Assembly: GCF_009746715.1 (NCBI RefSeq) | Contig: NZ_VRKW01000019.1 | Span: forward strand, 1 to 64,000 | Length of the DNA: 64,000 nucleotides | Direction of reading: 5' to 3' | Source: Ketobacter sp. MCCC 1A13808 | GTDB lineage: Bacteria > Pseudomonadota > Gammaproteobacteria > Pseudomonadales > Ketobacteraceae | In this document: piece by piece, positions 10,964 to 21,103 of the stretch | How the letters are laid out: each line of letters opens with the position of its first letter | How positions within the stretch are numbered: position 1 is the first letter of the stretch | Position numbers and translations under genes: made by a program | Notes under the pieces: generated by a model | Databases searched by the model: none | Told to the model about the DNA's origin: nothing | Seen by the model: only the letters and a program-made list of their open reading frames with translations

Positions 10964-11087
10964 ATTTAAACCTCGCGAAAAAGACAAAGATCTAAATAGT
11001 TGATTTTTGTGCGCTGTAAAGATATTCTTTGCGCCCTTTCGCGGCTGATAAACAGTATTTGAAGCTCGAGTAAATGGAGTAAGTTGA
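10964..11087 (+). promoter_or_regulatory. Alpha operon leader and possible promoter
   Basis: The 124 bases between rpmJ and rpsM are the largest gap inside the ribosomal cluster. TTGATT (11000-11005) and TATTCT (11023-11028), 17 bases apart, resemble a sigma-70 promoter. A hairpin is possible from GCGC (11011-11014) and AAAGA (11018-11022) pairing with TCTTT (11026-11030) and GCGC (11031-11034). In E. coli the alpha operon leader binds S4 to repress translation. An equivalent role here is inferred from position only. Confidence 0.4.
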
Positions 11088-11444
11088 ATGGCCCGTATAG
11101 CAGGCGTCAATATTCCTGATAACAAGCATGCGGTTATCTCGTTAACCTACATATTTGGTGTTGGGAACACAAAGGCAAAAGCTATTTGTGAATCGGTTGG
11201 TATTAATCCAGCTATGAAGATCAGAGAGTTGACGGATGAGCAGCTTGACGCTGTGCGTAATGAAGTTGCTAAGCATCCAACTGAAGGCGATTTGCGTCGA
11301 GAAGTATCTATGAACATTAAGCGTCTCATGGATCTTGGCTGCTATCGCGGGCTGCGACATCGTCGCAGTTTGCCAGTTCGTGGTCAGCGCACAAAAACAA
11401 ATGCGCGTACCCGCAAAGGTCCACGCAAGGCAATTCGTAAGTAA
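11088..11444 (+). CDS. rpsM: 30S ribosomal protein S13
   Basis: S13 of the 30S head contacts the P-site tRNA and 50S. The 118 residues ([20 protein letters not shown], later [20 protein letters not shown]) are canonical, with the basic C-terminal tail [13 protein letters not shown] lies at 11074-11077. It is the first gene of the alpha operon. Confidence 0.98.
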   Translation: MARIAGVNIPDNKHAVISLTYIFGVGNTKAKAICESVGINPAMKIRELTDEQLDAVRNEVAKHPTEGDLRREVSMNIKRLMDLGCYRGLRHRRSLPVRGQRTKTNARTRKGPRKAIRK

Positions 11445-11471
11445 TAGCGCAACGTTCAGGAATTAATTGAG

Positions 11472-11867
11472 ATGGCTAAGGCGAAAGCGACAGCGCGTAC
11501 GCGTAAGAAAGTTAAAAAGTCAGTTGTTGATGGAGTGGCTCATATCCACGCTTCATTTAACAATACTATCATCACACTGTCCGACCGGCAGGGCAACGCT
11601 TTGTCCTGGGCGACAGCAGGTGGTTGTGGCTTCCGTGGTTCACGAAAGAGTACACCCTTCGCAGCACAGGTAGCAGCTGAGAAAGCTGGTCTTGCAGCCC
11701 AGGAATATGGTTTGAAGAATCTGGAAGTGATGGTAAAGGGTCCAGGACCAGGCCGTGAATCAGCGGTCCGCGCATTGCACTCGTGTGGATATAAAATTAA
11801 CAGCATAACTGACGTGACGCCGATACCCCATAATGGGTGTCGTCCGCCGAAGAAACGTCGAGTTTAA
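11472..11867 (+). CDS. rpsK: 30S ribosomal protein S11
   Basis: S11 forms part of the platform and interacts with mRNA near the E site. The 131 residues contain [32 protein letters not shown] and the C-terminal [15 protein letters not shown]. Full length, with TTGAGATG at the start. Confidence 0.98.
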   Translation: MAKAKATARTRKKVKKSVVDGVAHIHASFNNTIITLSDRQGNALSWATAGGCGFRGSRKSTPFAAQVAAEKAGLAAQEYGLKNLEVMVKGPGPGRESAVRALHSCGYKINSITDVTPIPHNGCRPPKKRRV

Positions 11868-11881
11868 CGGGAGTACCATTC

Positions 11882-12502
11882 ATGGCAAGGTATTTAGGCC
11901 CTAAATGTAAATTGTCCCGTCGTGAAGGAACAGACCTCGGACTTAAAAGTGGTGTTCGTGCTTATGAAAGCAAATGCCGCTCAGAAAAAGCGCCCGGGAT
12001 GCACGGTGATCGCCGTGGTCGGCTTTCCGATTACGGCACGCAATTACGAGAGAAACAAAAAGTGCGCCGCATTTATGGTGTGCTAGAGCGTCAATTCCGG
12101 AATTATTATTCTGAAGCAGCCCGTCGTAAAGGCGCAACAGGCGAAAACTTACTGCAGTTGCTAGAAGGTCGGCTCGATAACGTAGTTTACCGTATGGGTT
12201 TCGGTTCTACTCGATCAGAAGCACGGCAACTGGTTAGTCATAAGTCTATTGTCGTTAATGGGCAAACGGTAAACGTGCCTTCTTTCCAGGTTAGTCCTGG
12301 TGATGTAGTGGCCATTCGTGAAAAAGCCAGATCGCAGTTGCGCATTAGTGCTGCTCTGGAATTGGCTGAGCAACGTGGTTTTGCGTCCTGGGTTGAAGTA
12401 GATACCAAGAAAAAAGAAGGTGTTTTCAAGGCTGTACCAGAGCGTACTGATCTTCCCTCTGAACTCAACGAAAACCTAATCGTAGAGCTTTATTCTAAGT
12501 AA
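11882..12502 (+). CDS. rpsD: 30S ribosomal protein S4
   Basis: S4 is a primary assembly protein and in E. coli is the repressor of the alpha operon. The start is ATG 11882 ([20 protein letters not shown]), giving 206 residues; the open frame begins earlier within rpsK. Two cysteines (9 and 32) do not make a complete zinc knuckle, so it is the zinc-free type. The S4 RNA-binding domain ([20 protein letters not shown]) lies near residues 96-115. Confidence 0.97.
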   Translation: MARYLGPKCKLSRREGTDLGLKSGVRAYESKCRSEKAPGMHGDRRGRLSDYGTQLREKQKVRRIYGVLERQFRNYYSEAARRKGATGENLLQLLEGRLDNVVYRMGFGSTRSEARQLVSHKSIVVNGQTVNVPSFQVSPGDVVAIREKARSQLRISAALELAEQRGFASWVEVDTKKKEGVFKAVPERTDLPSELNENLIVELYSK

Positions 12503-12534
12503 TAAATAAGCAACAGGTTGAGGTGGTACTCTAT

Positions 12535-13539
12535 ATGCAACGCTCTGTAAATGAGTTTTTAACACCAAGAACAATTGGTGTGCAGGAAATTAACGAAACA
12601 CATGCCAAGGTCACGCTGGAACCCCTTGAGCGTGGTTTCGGACATACGTTGGGTAATGCGTTACGAAGAATTCTGTTATCCAGTATGCCTGGTTCTGCTG
12701 TTACAGAAGTTGAAATCGACGGTGTTGTACACGAGTACAGTACGCTCGAAGGTGTGCAAGAAGATATAATTGATATTTTGCTCAATTTGAAGAATCTGGC
12801 TGTACGCCTGAACGAAAAAAGTGAAGCGGTTCTGAGCATTAACAAAGAAGGACCGGGTCCTGTAACTGCCGGTGACATTCAGTTGGATCATGATGTTGAG
12901 ATTGTTAATAAAGATTTGGTTATCGCCAATCTCAGTTCCGGTGCCAAGCTAAATATGAAACTGCGAATTCAAAAAGGGCGCGGATACGAGCCTGCTGACG
13001 GTCGCGATAGTGACGAAGACACACGCGGTGTTGGTCGTTTGCCTCTTGATGCAACGTATTCGCCAATTCGGCGCGTGGCCTATGTTGTAGAAAGCGCTCG
13101 TGTTGAACAGAGAACCGACCTTGATAAGCTGGTTATTGATCTTGAGACCAACGGCACCATAGACGCTGAAGACGCGATTCGACGTGCAGCTACCATATTG
13201 CAACAGCAACTTGCCGTATTTGTTGACCTCGAGAAAGAGTCAGAACCACAAGCAGTGGAAGAGCGTGATGAAATTGATCCGATTCTACTTCGACCAGTCG
13301 ACGATTTGGAATTAACAGTTCGTTCTGCGAATTGTTTGAAAGCTGAGAACGTTTATTACATTGGTGACTTGGTGCAGCGTACTGAGGTCGAGTTGTTAAA
13401 AACGCCGAACCTCGGTAAGAAGTCATTAACTGAAATTAAAGACGTGTTGGCGTCAAAAGGTCTTTCTCTGGGTATGCGCCTGGAAAACTGGCCTCCCGGC
13501 AGCCTGCGTGATGATGAGCGCGTGCTAAAGAAACGTTAA
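12535..13539 (+). CDS. rpoA: RNA polymerase subunit alpha
   Basis: Alpha dimerises to nucleate RNA polymerase; its C-terminal domain binds UP elements and activators. The start is ATG 12535 ([16 protein letters not shown]), the family N-terminus, with GAGGTG at 12520-12525; an in-frame GTG at 12523 is rejected. The 334 residues include [20 protein letters not shown] in the N-terminal domain. The alpha-CTD has [20 protein letters not shown] and [20 protein letters not shown], with the usual basic DNA-contact residues. Confidence 0.97.
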   Translation: MQRSVNEFLTPRTIGVQEINETHAKVTLEPLERGFGHTLGNALRRILLSSMPGSAVTEVEIDGVVHEYSTLEGVQEDIIDILLNLKNLAVRLNEKSEAVLSINKEGPGPVTAGDIQLDHDVEIVNKDLVIANLSSGAKLNMKLRIQKGRGYEPADGRDSDEDTRGVGRLPLDATYSPIRRVAYVVESARVEQRTDLDKLVIDLETNGTIDAEDAIRRAATILQQQLAVFVDLEKESEPQAVEERDEIDPILLRPVDDLELTVRSANCLKAENVYYIGDLVQRTEVELLKTPNLGKKSLTEIKDVLASKGLSLGMRLENWPPGSLRDDERVLKKR

Positions 13540-13588
13540 ACCACTGGGGCTGAATTAACGGCCCCGTTAGTTGTAAAGGATAAGAGCG

Positions 13589-13978
13589 ATGCGTCACCGT
13601 AAAAGTGGTCGTAAATTTAATATGAACAGCAGCCACCGGAAAGCGATGTTCCGCAATATGGCTGTATCCCTGGTTGAACATGAGCTGATCAAGACCACTT
13701 TGCCTAAAGCGAAAGAGTTGCGTCGCCATGCTGAGCCGCTGATTACACTTGCGAAGAACGATAGTGTTGCTAATCGTCGCCTGGCCTTTGCCCGAACACG
13801 AAGCAAAGAGGCGGTCGGTAAATTGTTCACAGATCTTGGCCCTCGTTATAAGGAACGGCCAGGTGGTTATATCCGCATACTCAAATGTGGTTTCCGCTCA
13901 GGTGATAAGGCTCCGATGGCATATGTCGAGCTGGTTGATCGCCCGGTTATCGCTGAAGCGGTTGAGTTAGACGATTAG
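13589..13978 (+). CDS. rplQ: 50S ribosomal protein L17
   Basis: L17 of the large subunit, last gene of the alpha operon. The 129 residues start [20 protein letters not shown] and include [26 protein letters not shown] lies at 13575-13580. A strong terminator follows 12 bases after the stop. Confidence 0.98.
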   Translation: MRHRKSGRKFNMNSSHRKAMFRNMAVSLVEHELIKTTLPKAKELRRHAEPLITLAKNDSVANRRLAFARTRSKEAVGKLFTDLGPRYKERPGGYIRILKCGFRSGDKAPMAYVELVDRPVIAEAVELDD

Positions 13979-13990
13979 TTCCAAGGTTCT

Positions 13991-14032
13991 GCATAAAAAA
14001 GGCCGGCTTATTTTTGCCGGCCTTTTTTATGC
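13991..14032. terminator. Bidirectional intrinsic terminator after rplQ
   Basis: GCATAAAAAAGGCCGGC (13991-14007) is exactly complementary to 14016-14032, a 17-bp stem with an 8-base T-rich loop. An A run precedes the GC core and a T run follows it, so it can terminate in both directions: rplQ from the left and the acyltransferase gene (stop at 14070) from the right. Confidence 0.95.
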
Positions 14033-14069
14033 AGGCCGTATTTCGCCTTGCTCCGCCGATTTGAAATGA

Positions 14070-14960
14070 TTATGGGTAGTTTAGGCTCGAGTCTGCAGGC
14101 TGTTTCTTGAATCTGCCGTACATCCATTGGAATTGGGATGGAGCTCGATTTATCGCAGTTTCAACGGCTTCGTTAATGCCTTTGGCGGCTTGGCATGGGT
14201 CTTCACTTGATTGATTCTTAACTACATCGAATACAATATCGAAACCGTTTTTGGTCCTCAGCGCTGTAGCTAGTAATACAATTGCATCGTGTTTGCGTGC
14301 CAGCGATGAGATTAGCGTATCTGTATAAGCAGGATGACCGTAAAAGGGTGCATATACGCCCATTCCTTCACTGGGAATGTGGTCCGGTAAAAGTGCTACC
14401 AGTCTTCCCGAGCGCAGGCTTTTTATAAGTGCCCGAATTCCCCGTTTGTCAGCTGGCGCCATGATGATCCCGTTGCGATTGCGTTGCTCCAGTATAAATT
14501 CTGTCAAGGCAGGTTGTTTGTCGTCTGGCTTAAATAGCGCGGTCATCTCGTGCCTGCTACAGAAATAGTGATTCAGCATTTCCCAATTCCCCAAGTGGGG
14601 AATTCCTACGATCACTCCGCGACCAGATGCTTCCGCATCCAGTAGGGTGCGTTCGTTTCGGATGGTCATCTTCTTCATCGCTTTTTCCGGCGTCCAGCCC
14701 CAGGCCGCCCCCGCTTCCATCACCCACATTCCCGCTTGCATGCATTGGTTTTTTACAATTTTTTCGCGTTTTTCTTGCGATAATTGCGGATAACACAATT
14801 TTAGGTTGTAGCGGGCTATGTCTACACGGCGGTTATTAAATATGTAATAAAGCAACCCGCAGCTGCGGCCAATTGCACGCATCACCGGCAGCGGCAGATT
14901 AGAGCAGCAAAAGATAAAGCATCGAAGTGCAGAATGTTGGAATTTATACGTCTTTTTCAA
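14070..14960 (-). CDS. Lipid A biosynthesis (LpxL/HtrB-type) acyltransferase
   Basis: A 296-residue member of the lysophospholipid/lipid A late acyltransferase family, which adds secondary acyl chains to Kdo2-lipid IVA at the inner membrane. The catalytic H-x4-E motif is PHLGNWE (His122, Glu127). The later segments LLPDHIPSEGMGVYAPFYG and FQWMYGRFKK match the substrate site and C-terminus of LpxL/LpxM proteins. An N-terminal hydrophobic segment (about 14-41) would anchor it. It starts 28 bases after uvrA on the same strand and is probably cotranscribed with it. Which acyl chain it transfers cannot be told from sequence, and LpxL, LpxM and LpxP are all possible. Confidence 0.85.
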   Translation of the reverse strand: MKKTYKFQHSALRCFIFCCSNLPLPVMRAIGRSCGLLYYIFNNRRVDIARYNLKLCYPQLSQEKREKIVKNQCMQAGMWVMEAGAAWGWTPEKAMKKMTIRNERTLLDAEASGRGVIVGIPHLGNWEMLNHYFCSRHEMTALFKPDDKQPALTEFILEQRNRNGIIMAPADKRGIRALIKSLRSGRLVALLPDHIPSEGMGVYAPFYGHPAYTDTLISSLARKHDAIVLLATALRTKNGFDIVFDVVKNQSSEDPCQAAKGINEAVETAINRAPSQFQWMYGRFKKQPADSSLNYP

Positions 14961-14988
14961 AGTATTTAAGCTGGCCTTGTGATTCGAT

Positions 14989-17820
14989 TTATTTGTGGTT
15001 CGATAGAATCGGCTTTAGGAATCGACCCGTATGGGATTGTCGTATTTTCGTTAATTGCTCTGGTGTACCTTGTGCAATTATTTCCCCGCCACCGCTACCG
15101 CCTTCCGGTCCGAGATCAATCACCCAGTCTGCCGTTTTTATGACGTCCAGGTTATGTTCAATGATTACCACGGAGTTGCCTTTATCTCTGAGGTGATGCA
15201 ATACAACAAGAAGCTGTTTTATATCATGAAAATGAAGCCCGGTTGTGGGTTCATCAAGAATATAGAGGGTGCTGCCGGTGTCCCTTTTGGAAAGCTCCTT
15301 GGATAGCTTGACCCGTTGCGCTTCCCCGCCTGAAAGTGTAGTGGCCGACTGGCCCAGTCTAATGTAAGAAAGACCTACATCGACCAATGTCTTAAGTTTA
15401 CGTGCTATAACCGGAATATTCTCGAAAAACTCGTGTGCTTCCTCCACCGTCATCGCCAGTACTTCGGTGATGTTTTTGGTTTTATAGCGAATTTCCAAGG
15501 TCTCACGGTTGTAGCGTTTGCCCTTGCATACATCGCAAGGTACATACATATCAGGTAGAAAATGCATTTCCACTTTAATGACACCATCGCCCTGACAGGC
15601 TTCACACCGTCCGCCTTTGACATTGAAGCTAAACCGGCCTGGCCCGTAGCCCCTGGAGCGCGATTCCTGAGTTCCAGCAAACAGCTCCCTTATGGGCGTA
15701 AATAGTCCCGTGTAGGTTGCCGGGTTCGATCGGGGTGTGCGGCCGATCGGGCTTTGATCTATATCGACGACTTTGTCGAAGTGGTCGAGCCCCTCGATGG
15801 ACGTGTGGGGAGCGGCTTTGTGTGTGGTTGCGCCGTTTAGTAAGGTTGTTGCTAACGGAAAAAGAGTGCTGTTTATCAGGGTTGATTTACCCGACCCGGA
15901 TACGCCAGTTATGCAAGTCATTAATCCTACCGGTAGATGAAGATCTACCGATTTTAGATTATTACCCTGAGCGCCCTTGATGATGAGTGTGCGTTCAGGG
16001 TCGATGCTTTTGCGCAGGGCTGGAATGTCGATTTTTTTAGTGCCCTTTAGATACTGCCCAGTAAGGGATTTGCGGCATGACATGATTTGTTCTACCGTGC
16101 CCGCTTTTATTACCTCACCCCCGTGGACGCCGGCACCAGGCCCTATATCAATGACAAAATCAGCGGCGCGGACCGCATCCTCATCGTGCTCCACTACAAT
16201 GACGGTGTTTCCCATATCCCGCAAGCGGGTGAGCGTGGCAAGTAGCCGCTCGTTATCTCGTTGGTGCAAGCCAATAGACGGCTCATCAAGGATGTAGAGC
16301 ACGCCCACCAAGCCTGCTCCAATCTGGCTGGCAAGCCGAATGCGCTGTGCTTCTCCCCCGGAGAGGGTTTCAGCTTTGCGGTTGAGAGACAGATAATCCA
16401 AGCCCACATTGACCAGGAATTGCAGCCGCTCGCGTATTTCCTTAAGTATTTTTTCCGCTATTTCGCCTTTCTTGCCCTGAAGCTTTAGGGCCTTAAAATA
16501 TTCTAGTGATTCGCCAACCGGTAATTTAATGACATCAGGTAATGTGGCCGATTCTATGTACACATGGCGTGCAGATCGGTTAAGCCGAGAGCCGTTACAG
16601 GTTCTGCAATCCGCCACACTTAGGAATTTGGATAGCTCTTCCCTGACCGCGTCCGATTCGGTCTCGCGGTAGCGCCGTTCCATGTTGGGGATGATGCCTT
16701 CAAATGGGTGATTGCGGGTGATGGCATCGCCACGGTCATTCAGGTAATGGAACGGCACCGAATCGGTTCCGGTGCCATGGAGAACGGCCTGGCGGGCTTT
16801 TTTGTTAAGTTTGCCAAAAGGTTTGTCAATGTCGAAACCGATGTGCTCCGCCAGTGAGCGTAGCATTTGAAAGTAGTAGATACTGCGCCGGTCCCAACCT
16901 TTAATTGCGCCTTCTGCCAGGCTGAGCTCGGAAGAAACTACTATGTTGTCTTCATCGAAAAACTGATTTACTCCCAGCCCATCACAGGTGGTGCAGGCGC
17001 CTGCGGGGTTGTTGAAGGAGAACAGCCTGGGCTCCAGCTCGCTGAGATTGTAGTTGCAAACCGGGCAGGCGAATTTGGAAGAGAATAGTGATTGTTCTTT
17101 GGGAGAGTCCATATTGACCACCAAAGCGGTACCCGTCGTCAGATTCAAGGCTGTTTCAAACGACTCCGCAAGGCGCAATTCCAAGCCTGCTTTAACTTTG
17201 AAGCGATCAACCACAACTTCAATCGTGTGCTTGCGTTTCTTATCCAGTTTCGGGGTTTGATCCAGATCCACCACAATGCCGTCTATTCGCGCTCGAACAA
17301 ATCCGTCAGCACGTAGCTCCTCGAATAAGTGGAGGTGCTCCCCCTTTTTGTCCTGTACCACCGGTGCCAGCAGCATGTAACGATTTTCCGCTGCTAACGC
17401 CATCACATCATCTACCATCTGGCTGATGGTCTGTGCTTCCAGGGGAAGGTCGTGGTCTGGACAGCGAGGAGTGCCTACGCGGGCATATAAAAGACGCAGA
17501 TAGTCGTAGATCTCAGTGATGGTGCCAACAGTGGATCGGGGGTTATGAGAGGTGCTTTTTTGTTCTATGGATATGGCAGGAGAGAGCCCTTCAATATGAT
17601 CAACATCCGGCTTCTCCATCAATGACAGGAATTGTCTGGCATAGGTAGATAGGGATTCTACGTAACGTCTTTGACCTTCTGCGTAAAGCGTATCGAAGGC
17701 CAGAGAGGACTTGCCTGAACCTGACAAGCCAGTAATGACAATAAACTTGTCGCGCGGAATGTCCAGGCTGATATTCTTTAGGTTGTGAGTGCGTGCGCCA
17801 CGTACTTGGATGGTGTCCAT
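14989..17820 (-). CDS. uvrA: Excinuclease ABC subunit A
   Basis: UvrA is the damage-sensing ABC ATPase of nucleotide excision repair. The start is ATG 17820 ([20 protein letters not shown]), matching the family and preceded by GGGGG; a TTG at 17835 would add five residues. The 943 residues hold two Walker A motifs (GLSGSGKSS near residue 31 and GVSGSGKST in the second half). Both zinc sites are present (CPVC with CTTC; CEAC with CDVC), as are both signature motifs LSGGEAQR. No LexA-type CTG-N10-CAG box was found in 17821-18039, so SOS control is not supported here. It is divergent from the MFS gene. Confidence 0.98.
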   Translation of the reverse strand: MDTIQVRGARTHNLKNISLDIPRDKFIVITGLSGSGKSSLAFDTLYAEGQRRYVESLSTYARQFLSLMEKPDVDHIEGLSPAISIEQKSTSHNPRSTVGTITEIYDYLRLLYARVGTPRCPDHDLPLEAQTISQMVDDVMALAAENRYMLLAPVVQDKKGEHLHLFEELRADGFVRARIDGIVVDLDQTPKLDKKRKHTIEVVVDRFKVKAGLELRLAESFETALNLTTGTALVVNMDSPKEQSLFSSKFACPVCNYNLSELEPRLFSFNNPAGACTTCDGLGVNQFFDEDNIVVSSELSLAEGAIKGWDRRSIYYFQMLRSLAEHIGFDIDKPFGKLNKKARQAVLHGTGTDSVPFHYLNDRGDAITRNHPFEGIIPNMERRYRETESDAVREELSKFLSVADCRTCNGSRLNRSARHVYIESATLPDVIKLPVGESLEYFKALKLQGKKGEIAEKILKEIRERLQFLVNVGLDYLSLNRKAETLSGGEAQRIRLASQIGAGLVGVLYILDEPSIGLHQRDNERLLATLTRLRDMGNTVIVVEHDEDAVRAADFVIDIGPGAGVHGGEVIKAGTVEQIMSCRKSLTGQYLKGTKKIDIPALRKSIDPERTLIIKGAQGNNLKSVDLHLPVGLMTCITGVSGSGKSTLINSTLFPLATTLLNGATTHKAAPHTSIEGLDHFDKVVDIDQSPIGRTPRSNPATYTGLFTPIRELFAGTQESRSRGYGPGRFSFNVKGGRCEACQGDGVIKVEMHFLPDMYVPCDVCKGKRYNRETLEIRYKTKNITEVLAMTVEEAHEFFENIPVIARKLKTLVDVGLSYIRLGQSATTLSGGEAQRVKLSKELSKRDTGSTLYILDEPTTGLHFHDIKQLLVVLHHLRDKGNSVVIIEHNLDVIKTADWVIDLGPEGGSGGGEIIAQGTPEQLTKIRQSHTGRFLKPILSNHK

Positions 17821-18039
17821 CGTTACCCCCGCCAATGAAAACCCGCAAGTATAAAGGGATTGTACAGCGGGAACTACTTAATAGATGGCTTGAGCCGGAT
17901 TGTGGATCTGATAAGAGGGTTAAAAGGGCCTGTTACACAAACTAAATGTACTTTGTGGATCATTGGTCAGCGCCAGCACTTCGGGAGAGAGGGTATCAGT
18001 GGTAGAATCCTGCCCAATTTGATCGGATAAGATTTTTTG

Positions 18040-19398
18040 ATGAACTCTTCAGAAGCTCGAGCCACATGGTCCCTTGCCAGCCTATTCGGGTTGCGTATGT
18101 TGGGCTTGTTTATGATATTGCCTGTTTTTGCCATTTATGGTGAGCAGTTGGCGGGCTCGACCCCTCAGCTAATTGGGCTCGCGATAGGTGCTTACGGTCT
18201 GACTCAGGCGTTGTTGCAGGTCCCCTTTGGCTTATTGTCTGACCGTATTGGTCGTAAGCCCGTTATTATATTAGGGTTAATTGTATTTTGTGTCGGAAGC
18301 GTGGTTGCGGCGCAGTCCGAATCAATTTATGGCGTGATAATCGGCCGAGCCCTTCAGGGAGCGGGTGCCATAGCCAGCGCAGTTATGGCGTTGCTGGCAG
18401 ATCTGACCCGTGACGATCAGCGCGCCAAAGCCATGGCTTTAGTGGGCGCGAGTATTGGCTTGTCGTTTTCTCTTGCCCTTATTATAGGTCCGGTAATTGC
18501 CGGTATTGTTCATTTGCAGGGGCTTTTCTGGGTAACGGCGTTGTTGGCTGTAGGAGGGATCGCAGTCACTGTGTGGGTTGTTCCGGATCCGGATAGTCGG
18601 CGGGTGTTCCGTGATACCCGGCCCGTCATGGATAATCTTGTCGATGTTCTGAAAAATCCCGATCTACTGCGCCTCGATTTAGGAATCTTTCTGCTGCATA
18701 TGGTGTTGACGGCAAGCTTTGTTGTATTGCCAAGCTGGTTGGTGGGGCAGGCTAATATCGAGAGCACTCATCATTGGCTGGTTTATCTTCCTGTACTGTT
18801 TGGTTCTTTCATTCTGATGCTGCCGCTTATGATCATGGCGGAAAAAGCAGGTAAGGTGAAACAGGTTTTCTTGTTCGCAATTGCACTGTTGGTGGTGTCA
18901 CTCCTGGCTATCAGTCTGTGGCATCATAGCCTGGTATCAATTCTGTTAGGCTTGTTTGTGTTCTTTTGGGGCTTTAATCTGCTGGAAGCATTGCTGCCGT
19001 CATTGGTGAGTAAGCTGGCTGCGCCGGGGTACAAAGGCACCTCAATGGGCGTTTACTCCACTTGCCAATTTTTGGGCGCTTTCGTAGGCGGTGCAGGCGG
19101 TGGCTGGTTATTGGGTAATTTTGATGGTGCCGCAGTCTATATGGTTGGCAGCGGGTTGATTGCAGTTTGGTTTCTATTTGCCTTAGGTATGAGGCAGCCG
19201 CCAAACTTACATAGCCTGACGTTACAGCTGAGCCATGCTTCTGACCTGGATACGCATGTTTGGGTCAAGCGTTTTATGGCGATTGCGGGGGTGGAGGAGG
19301 CCGTCGTGATCGTCGAGGACAAAATGGCTTATTTAAAAGTGGATAAAAGTCGGCTGGATCAAGAACAATTGTTGCAATTGTCCCAAGCCTCCGTATAA
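18040..19398 (+). CDS. MFS transporter, YajR-like with C-terminal YAM-type domain
   Basis: A 452-residue major facilitator superfamily protein of the inner membrane with 12 hydrophobic segments. Motif A is clear ([13 protein letters not shown], about residues 66-78), and [20 protein letters not shown] is motif C-like. After the last membrane segment a soluble tail of about 60 residues ([20 protein letters not shown] onward) looks like a ferredoxin-like fold without a CxxC metal motif, as in the YAM domain of E. coli YajR. The start is ATG 18040; an in-frame TTG lies one codon earlier. Substrate is unknown. The order uvrA - MFS - ssb is also found in Pseudomonas. Confidence 0.9.
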   Translation: MNSSEARATWSLASLFGLRMLGLFMILPVFAIYGEQLAGSTPQLIGLAIGAYGLTQALLQVPFGLLSDRIGRKPVIILGLIVFCVGSVVAAQSESIYGVIIGRALQGAGAIASAVMALLADLTRDDQRAKAMALVGASIGLSFSLALIIGPVIAGIVHLQGLFWVTALLAVGGIAVTVWVVPDPDSRRVFRDTRPVMDNLVDVLKNPDLLRLDLGIFLLHMVLTASFVVLPSWLVGQANIESTHHWLVYLPVLFGSFILMLPLMIMAEKAGKVKQVFLFAIALLVVSLLAISLWHHSLVSILLGLFVFFWGFNLLEALLPSLVSKLAAPGYKGTSMGVYSTCQFLGAFVGGAGGGWLLGNFDGAAVYMVGSGLIAVWFLFALGMRQPPNLHSLTLQLSHASDLDTHVWVKRFMAIAGVEEAVVIVEDKMAYLKVDKSRLDQEQLLQLSQASV

Positions 19399-19457
19399 AT
19401 AAGATTTATTTCGAATACACAAAAGCATACAGCAATATAGAGAAGCGGGAGAGTTTC

Positions 19458-19937
19458 ATGGCACAGCGCGGTGTGAACAAGGTAATAATAGTGGGCAACC
19501 TGGGGCAAGAGCCGGAAACGCGGTATTTGCCCAGTGGCGGGGCCGTCACTAACGTGTCCTTGGCGACCAGCGAAACGTGGAAAGATAAAAACAGCGGCCA
19601 GATGCAGGAGCGTACAGAGTGGCATCGCGTTGTATTTTTTAACAAATTGGCAGAAATTGCAGGCGAATATCTGAAAAAAGGCTCCAAAGTTTATATTGAA
19701 GGCTCGTTACGAACCCGCAAGTGGCAAGATAAAAGCGGAAATGACCGCTACACCACTGAAATTGTGGCCTCAGAAATGCAAATGCTCGACTCTCGTGGCG
19801 GAAGTGGTGATTCTGGTGGCGGTTTTGATGGTTACGATCAGATGCCCGAAGCGCAGCAACCGTCTTCCTCTTCTTCTCCTGCTCAGAGTAGCAGTACGCC
19901 TGCTGGTGCTGACTTTGAAGACGATATTCCGTTCTGA
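19458..19937 (+). CDS. ssb: Single-stranded DNA-binding protein
   Basis: SSB coats single-stranded DNA in replication, recombination and repair. The 159 residues have the OB-fold domain at about 1-110 ([40 protein letters not shown]). A Gly/Ser/Gln-rich linker follows, then the acidic tip DFEDDIPF that recruits partner proteins. GGGAGAG (19449-19455) is its ribosome binding site. The 59-base gap from the MFS gene shows no LexA box. Confidence 0.97.
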   Translation: MAQRGVNKVIIVGNLGQEPETRYLPSGGAVTNVSLATSETWKDKNSGQMQERTEWHRVVFFNKLAEIAGEYLKKGSKVYIEGSLRTRKWQDKSGNDRYTTEIVASEMQMLDSRGGSGDSGGGFDGYDQMPEAQQPSSSSSPAQSSSTPAGADFEDDIPF

Positions 19938-19963
19938 TGTGCATCCCGATACCGGAATTTGGT

Positions 19964-19987
19964 CCAGTCACTTGATCAAGTGACTGG
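19964..19987. repeat. Perfect 24-bp palindrome downstream of ssb
   Basis: The half-site CCAGTCACTTGA (19964-19975) is followed directly by its exact reverse complement (19976-19987). With wobble pairs at the base the RNA stem could be longer. It lies 27 bases after the ssb stop and is not followed by a T tract (GGTCGGGGG follows). It may be an RNA-stabilising or weak termination hairpin, or a binding site for a dimeric protein. Confidence 0.85.
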
Positions 19988-20222
19988 GTCGGGGGAATCG
20001 GCGTATTTCAATTGTTTTATTGAAGCAAAGACTTAGGCGGGATTTCTGCCATACTGAATGAGTATTTGTTTGCAATAGTGTTAACAGGTACTAGCTTGAA
20101 TGTCCTCTCTGGCATAGGGAGACGTGAACAAATTATGTTAAGCTGCTGCTGCGCTTAAGATAATAAGAATAAGATAAAGCTCAAAAGAGCCGTCAAGGAG
20201 AGGAAGCCCTTCCAGTCGAATT

Positions 20223-20972
20223 ATGAAGTTACGCAACCTGATTATACTTGGTGTCTGCTCAATTATTGTTTTTGCTATTTTGTTCTTACCAGCAAGCTTG
20301 TTGTGGCGTGCCGCCTCAGGCTCTTTGGCAGGTCTGCCGCTTCAGGTCGAAAGAGTCGGTGGCAGTGTTTGGGATGGTTATGCCGTAGCCAATCTGCGCA
20401 ACCCTGCGTTGCGAGGGCCGGTAGTTATAGATTGGGACCTTAAGGCCCTCCGTTTGATTTTGGGCGAAGTCCGTTTAGGGCTGCGGGTTGAAGGCCAGGC
20501 ATTCCAGCTGACCGGTGATGCTTTCACAGGGCTCTGGGGTAAGGGTGCAAACGACCTTAACGGGGATATTCAGGCCAGAATGCTGGATCAGATGCTAAGA
20601 GAATTCGGTGTGTCCGCTGGTGGTGCGCTAAAAGTGAACCAAGTCGGCTTTAATATAAGCGGAAACCGGGTATCTTCAGCCGAAGGTCAGATAACATGGG
20701 GTGGTGGTATGGTTACTGCGCCCGGCCGCGGCAGAAGCAACCCCATCGATTTTCCACCGGTGAAAGGTGAGCTTTCCGAAAACGAAGGCAATTTGATGCT
20801 GGCGTTTACGGAAACAAAGGGCAATAAGTCGTTGGGCGAACTGGGATTACTGCTTGAAAATGGTGTCGCGAGTGTAAAAGTGTTACAGCGAGTGTTAAGG
20901 CTTGCGGGTATGGAAGCCTCGGGTAGTGACGACAAAGTTTTGGTAAATATGCAGCAACCGCTGCCATTCTGA
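20223..20972 (+). CDS. gspN: Type II secretion system protein GspN
   Basis: A 249-residue bitopic inner-membrane protein of the GspN/PulN family, an accessory part of the type II secretion apparatus. It has an N-terminal membrane segment (about 5-27) followed by a periplasmic domain with the family features LPLQVERVGGSVWDGYA, VIDWDL and GQITWGGG. The start is ATG 20223. The best ribosome binding site, AAGGAG (20195-20200), is 22 bases away, but a small hairpin GGAA/TTCC (20202-20205 with 20210-20213) would shorten that distance. It leads a gspN-gspC-gspD block; no gspE-M genes are in the window. Confidence 0.9.
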   Translation: MKLRNLIILGVCSIIVFAILFLPASLLWRAASGSLAGLPLQVERVGGSVWDGYAVANLRNPALRGPVVIDWDLKALRLILGEVRLGLRVEGQAFQLTGDAFTGLWGKGANDLNGDIQARMLDQMLREFGVSAGGALKVNQVGFNISGNRVSSAEGQITWGGGMVTAPGRGRSNPIDFPPVKGELSENEGNLMLAFTETKGNKSLGELGLLLENGVASVKVLQRVLRLAGMEASGSDDKVLVNMQQPLPF

Positions 20973-20978
20973 TATTTA

Positions 20979-21010
20979 GTTATTGAAGAATGCTAATCTG
21001 TTATTGAAGA
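20979..21010 (+). repeat. Two 11-bp direct repeats, 21-bp period, upstream of gspC
   Basis: GTTATTGAAGA occurs at 20979-20989 and again at 21000-21010, so the copies begin 21 bp apart, two helical turns. They lie in the 131-bp gspN-gspC gap. Farther on, TGAACC (21033-21038) and GGTTCA (21053-21058) form an inverted repeat, and GGTTC/GAACC (21053-21057 with 21061-21065) a competing one. Function is unknown. The phasing would suit a regulator binding one face of the DNA. Confidence 0.6.
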
Positions 21011-21103
21011 GTACCGTCTTATTCGTATGCGTTGAACCATCGGTTAAAGTGAGGTTCATAGAACCAGAATAAGAATAAGAATTAAGAAGGGCAGGAGATT
21101 ACA

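Noticed and set aside
17821-18039. LexA (SOS) box between uvrA and the MFS gene, and before ssb (19399-19457)
   Set aside because: uvrA and ssb often have SOS boxes, so I looked for CTG-N10-CAG. TGTACAG and similar fragments occur, but no paired half-site is present.
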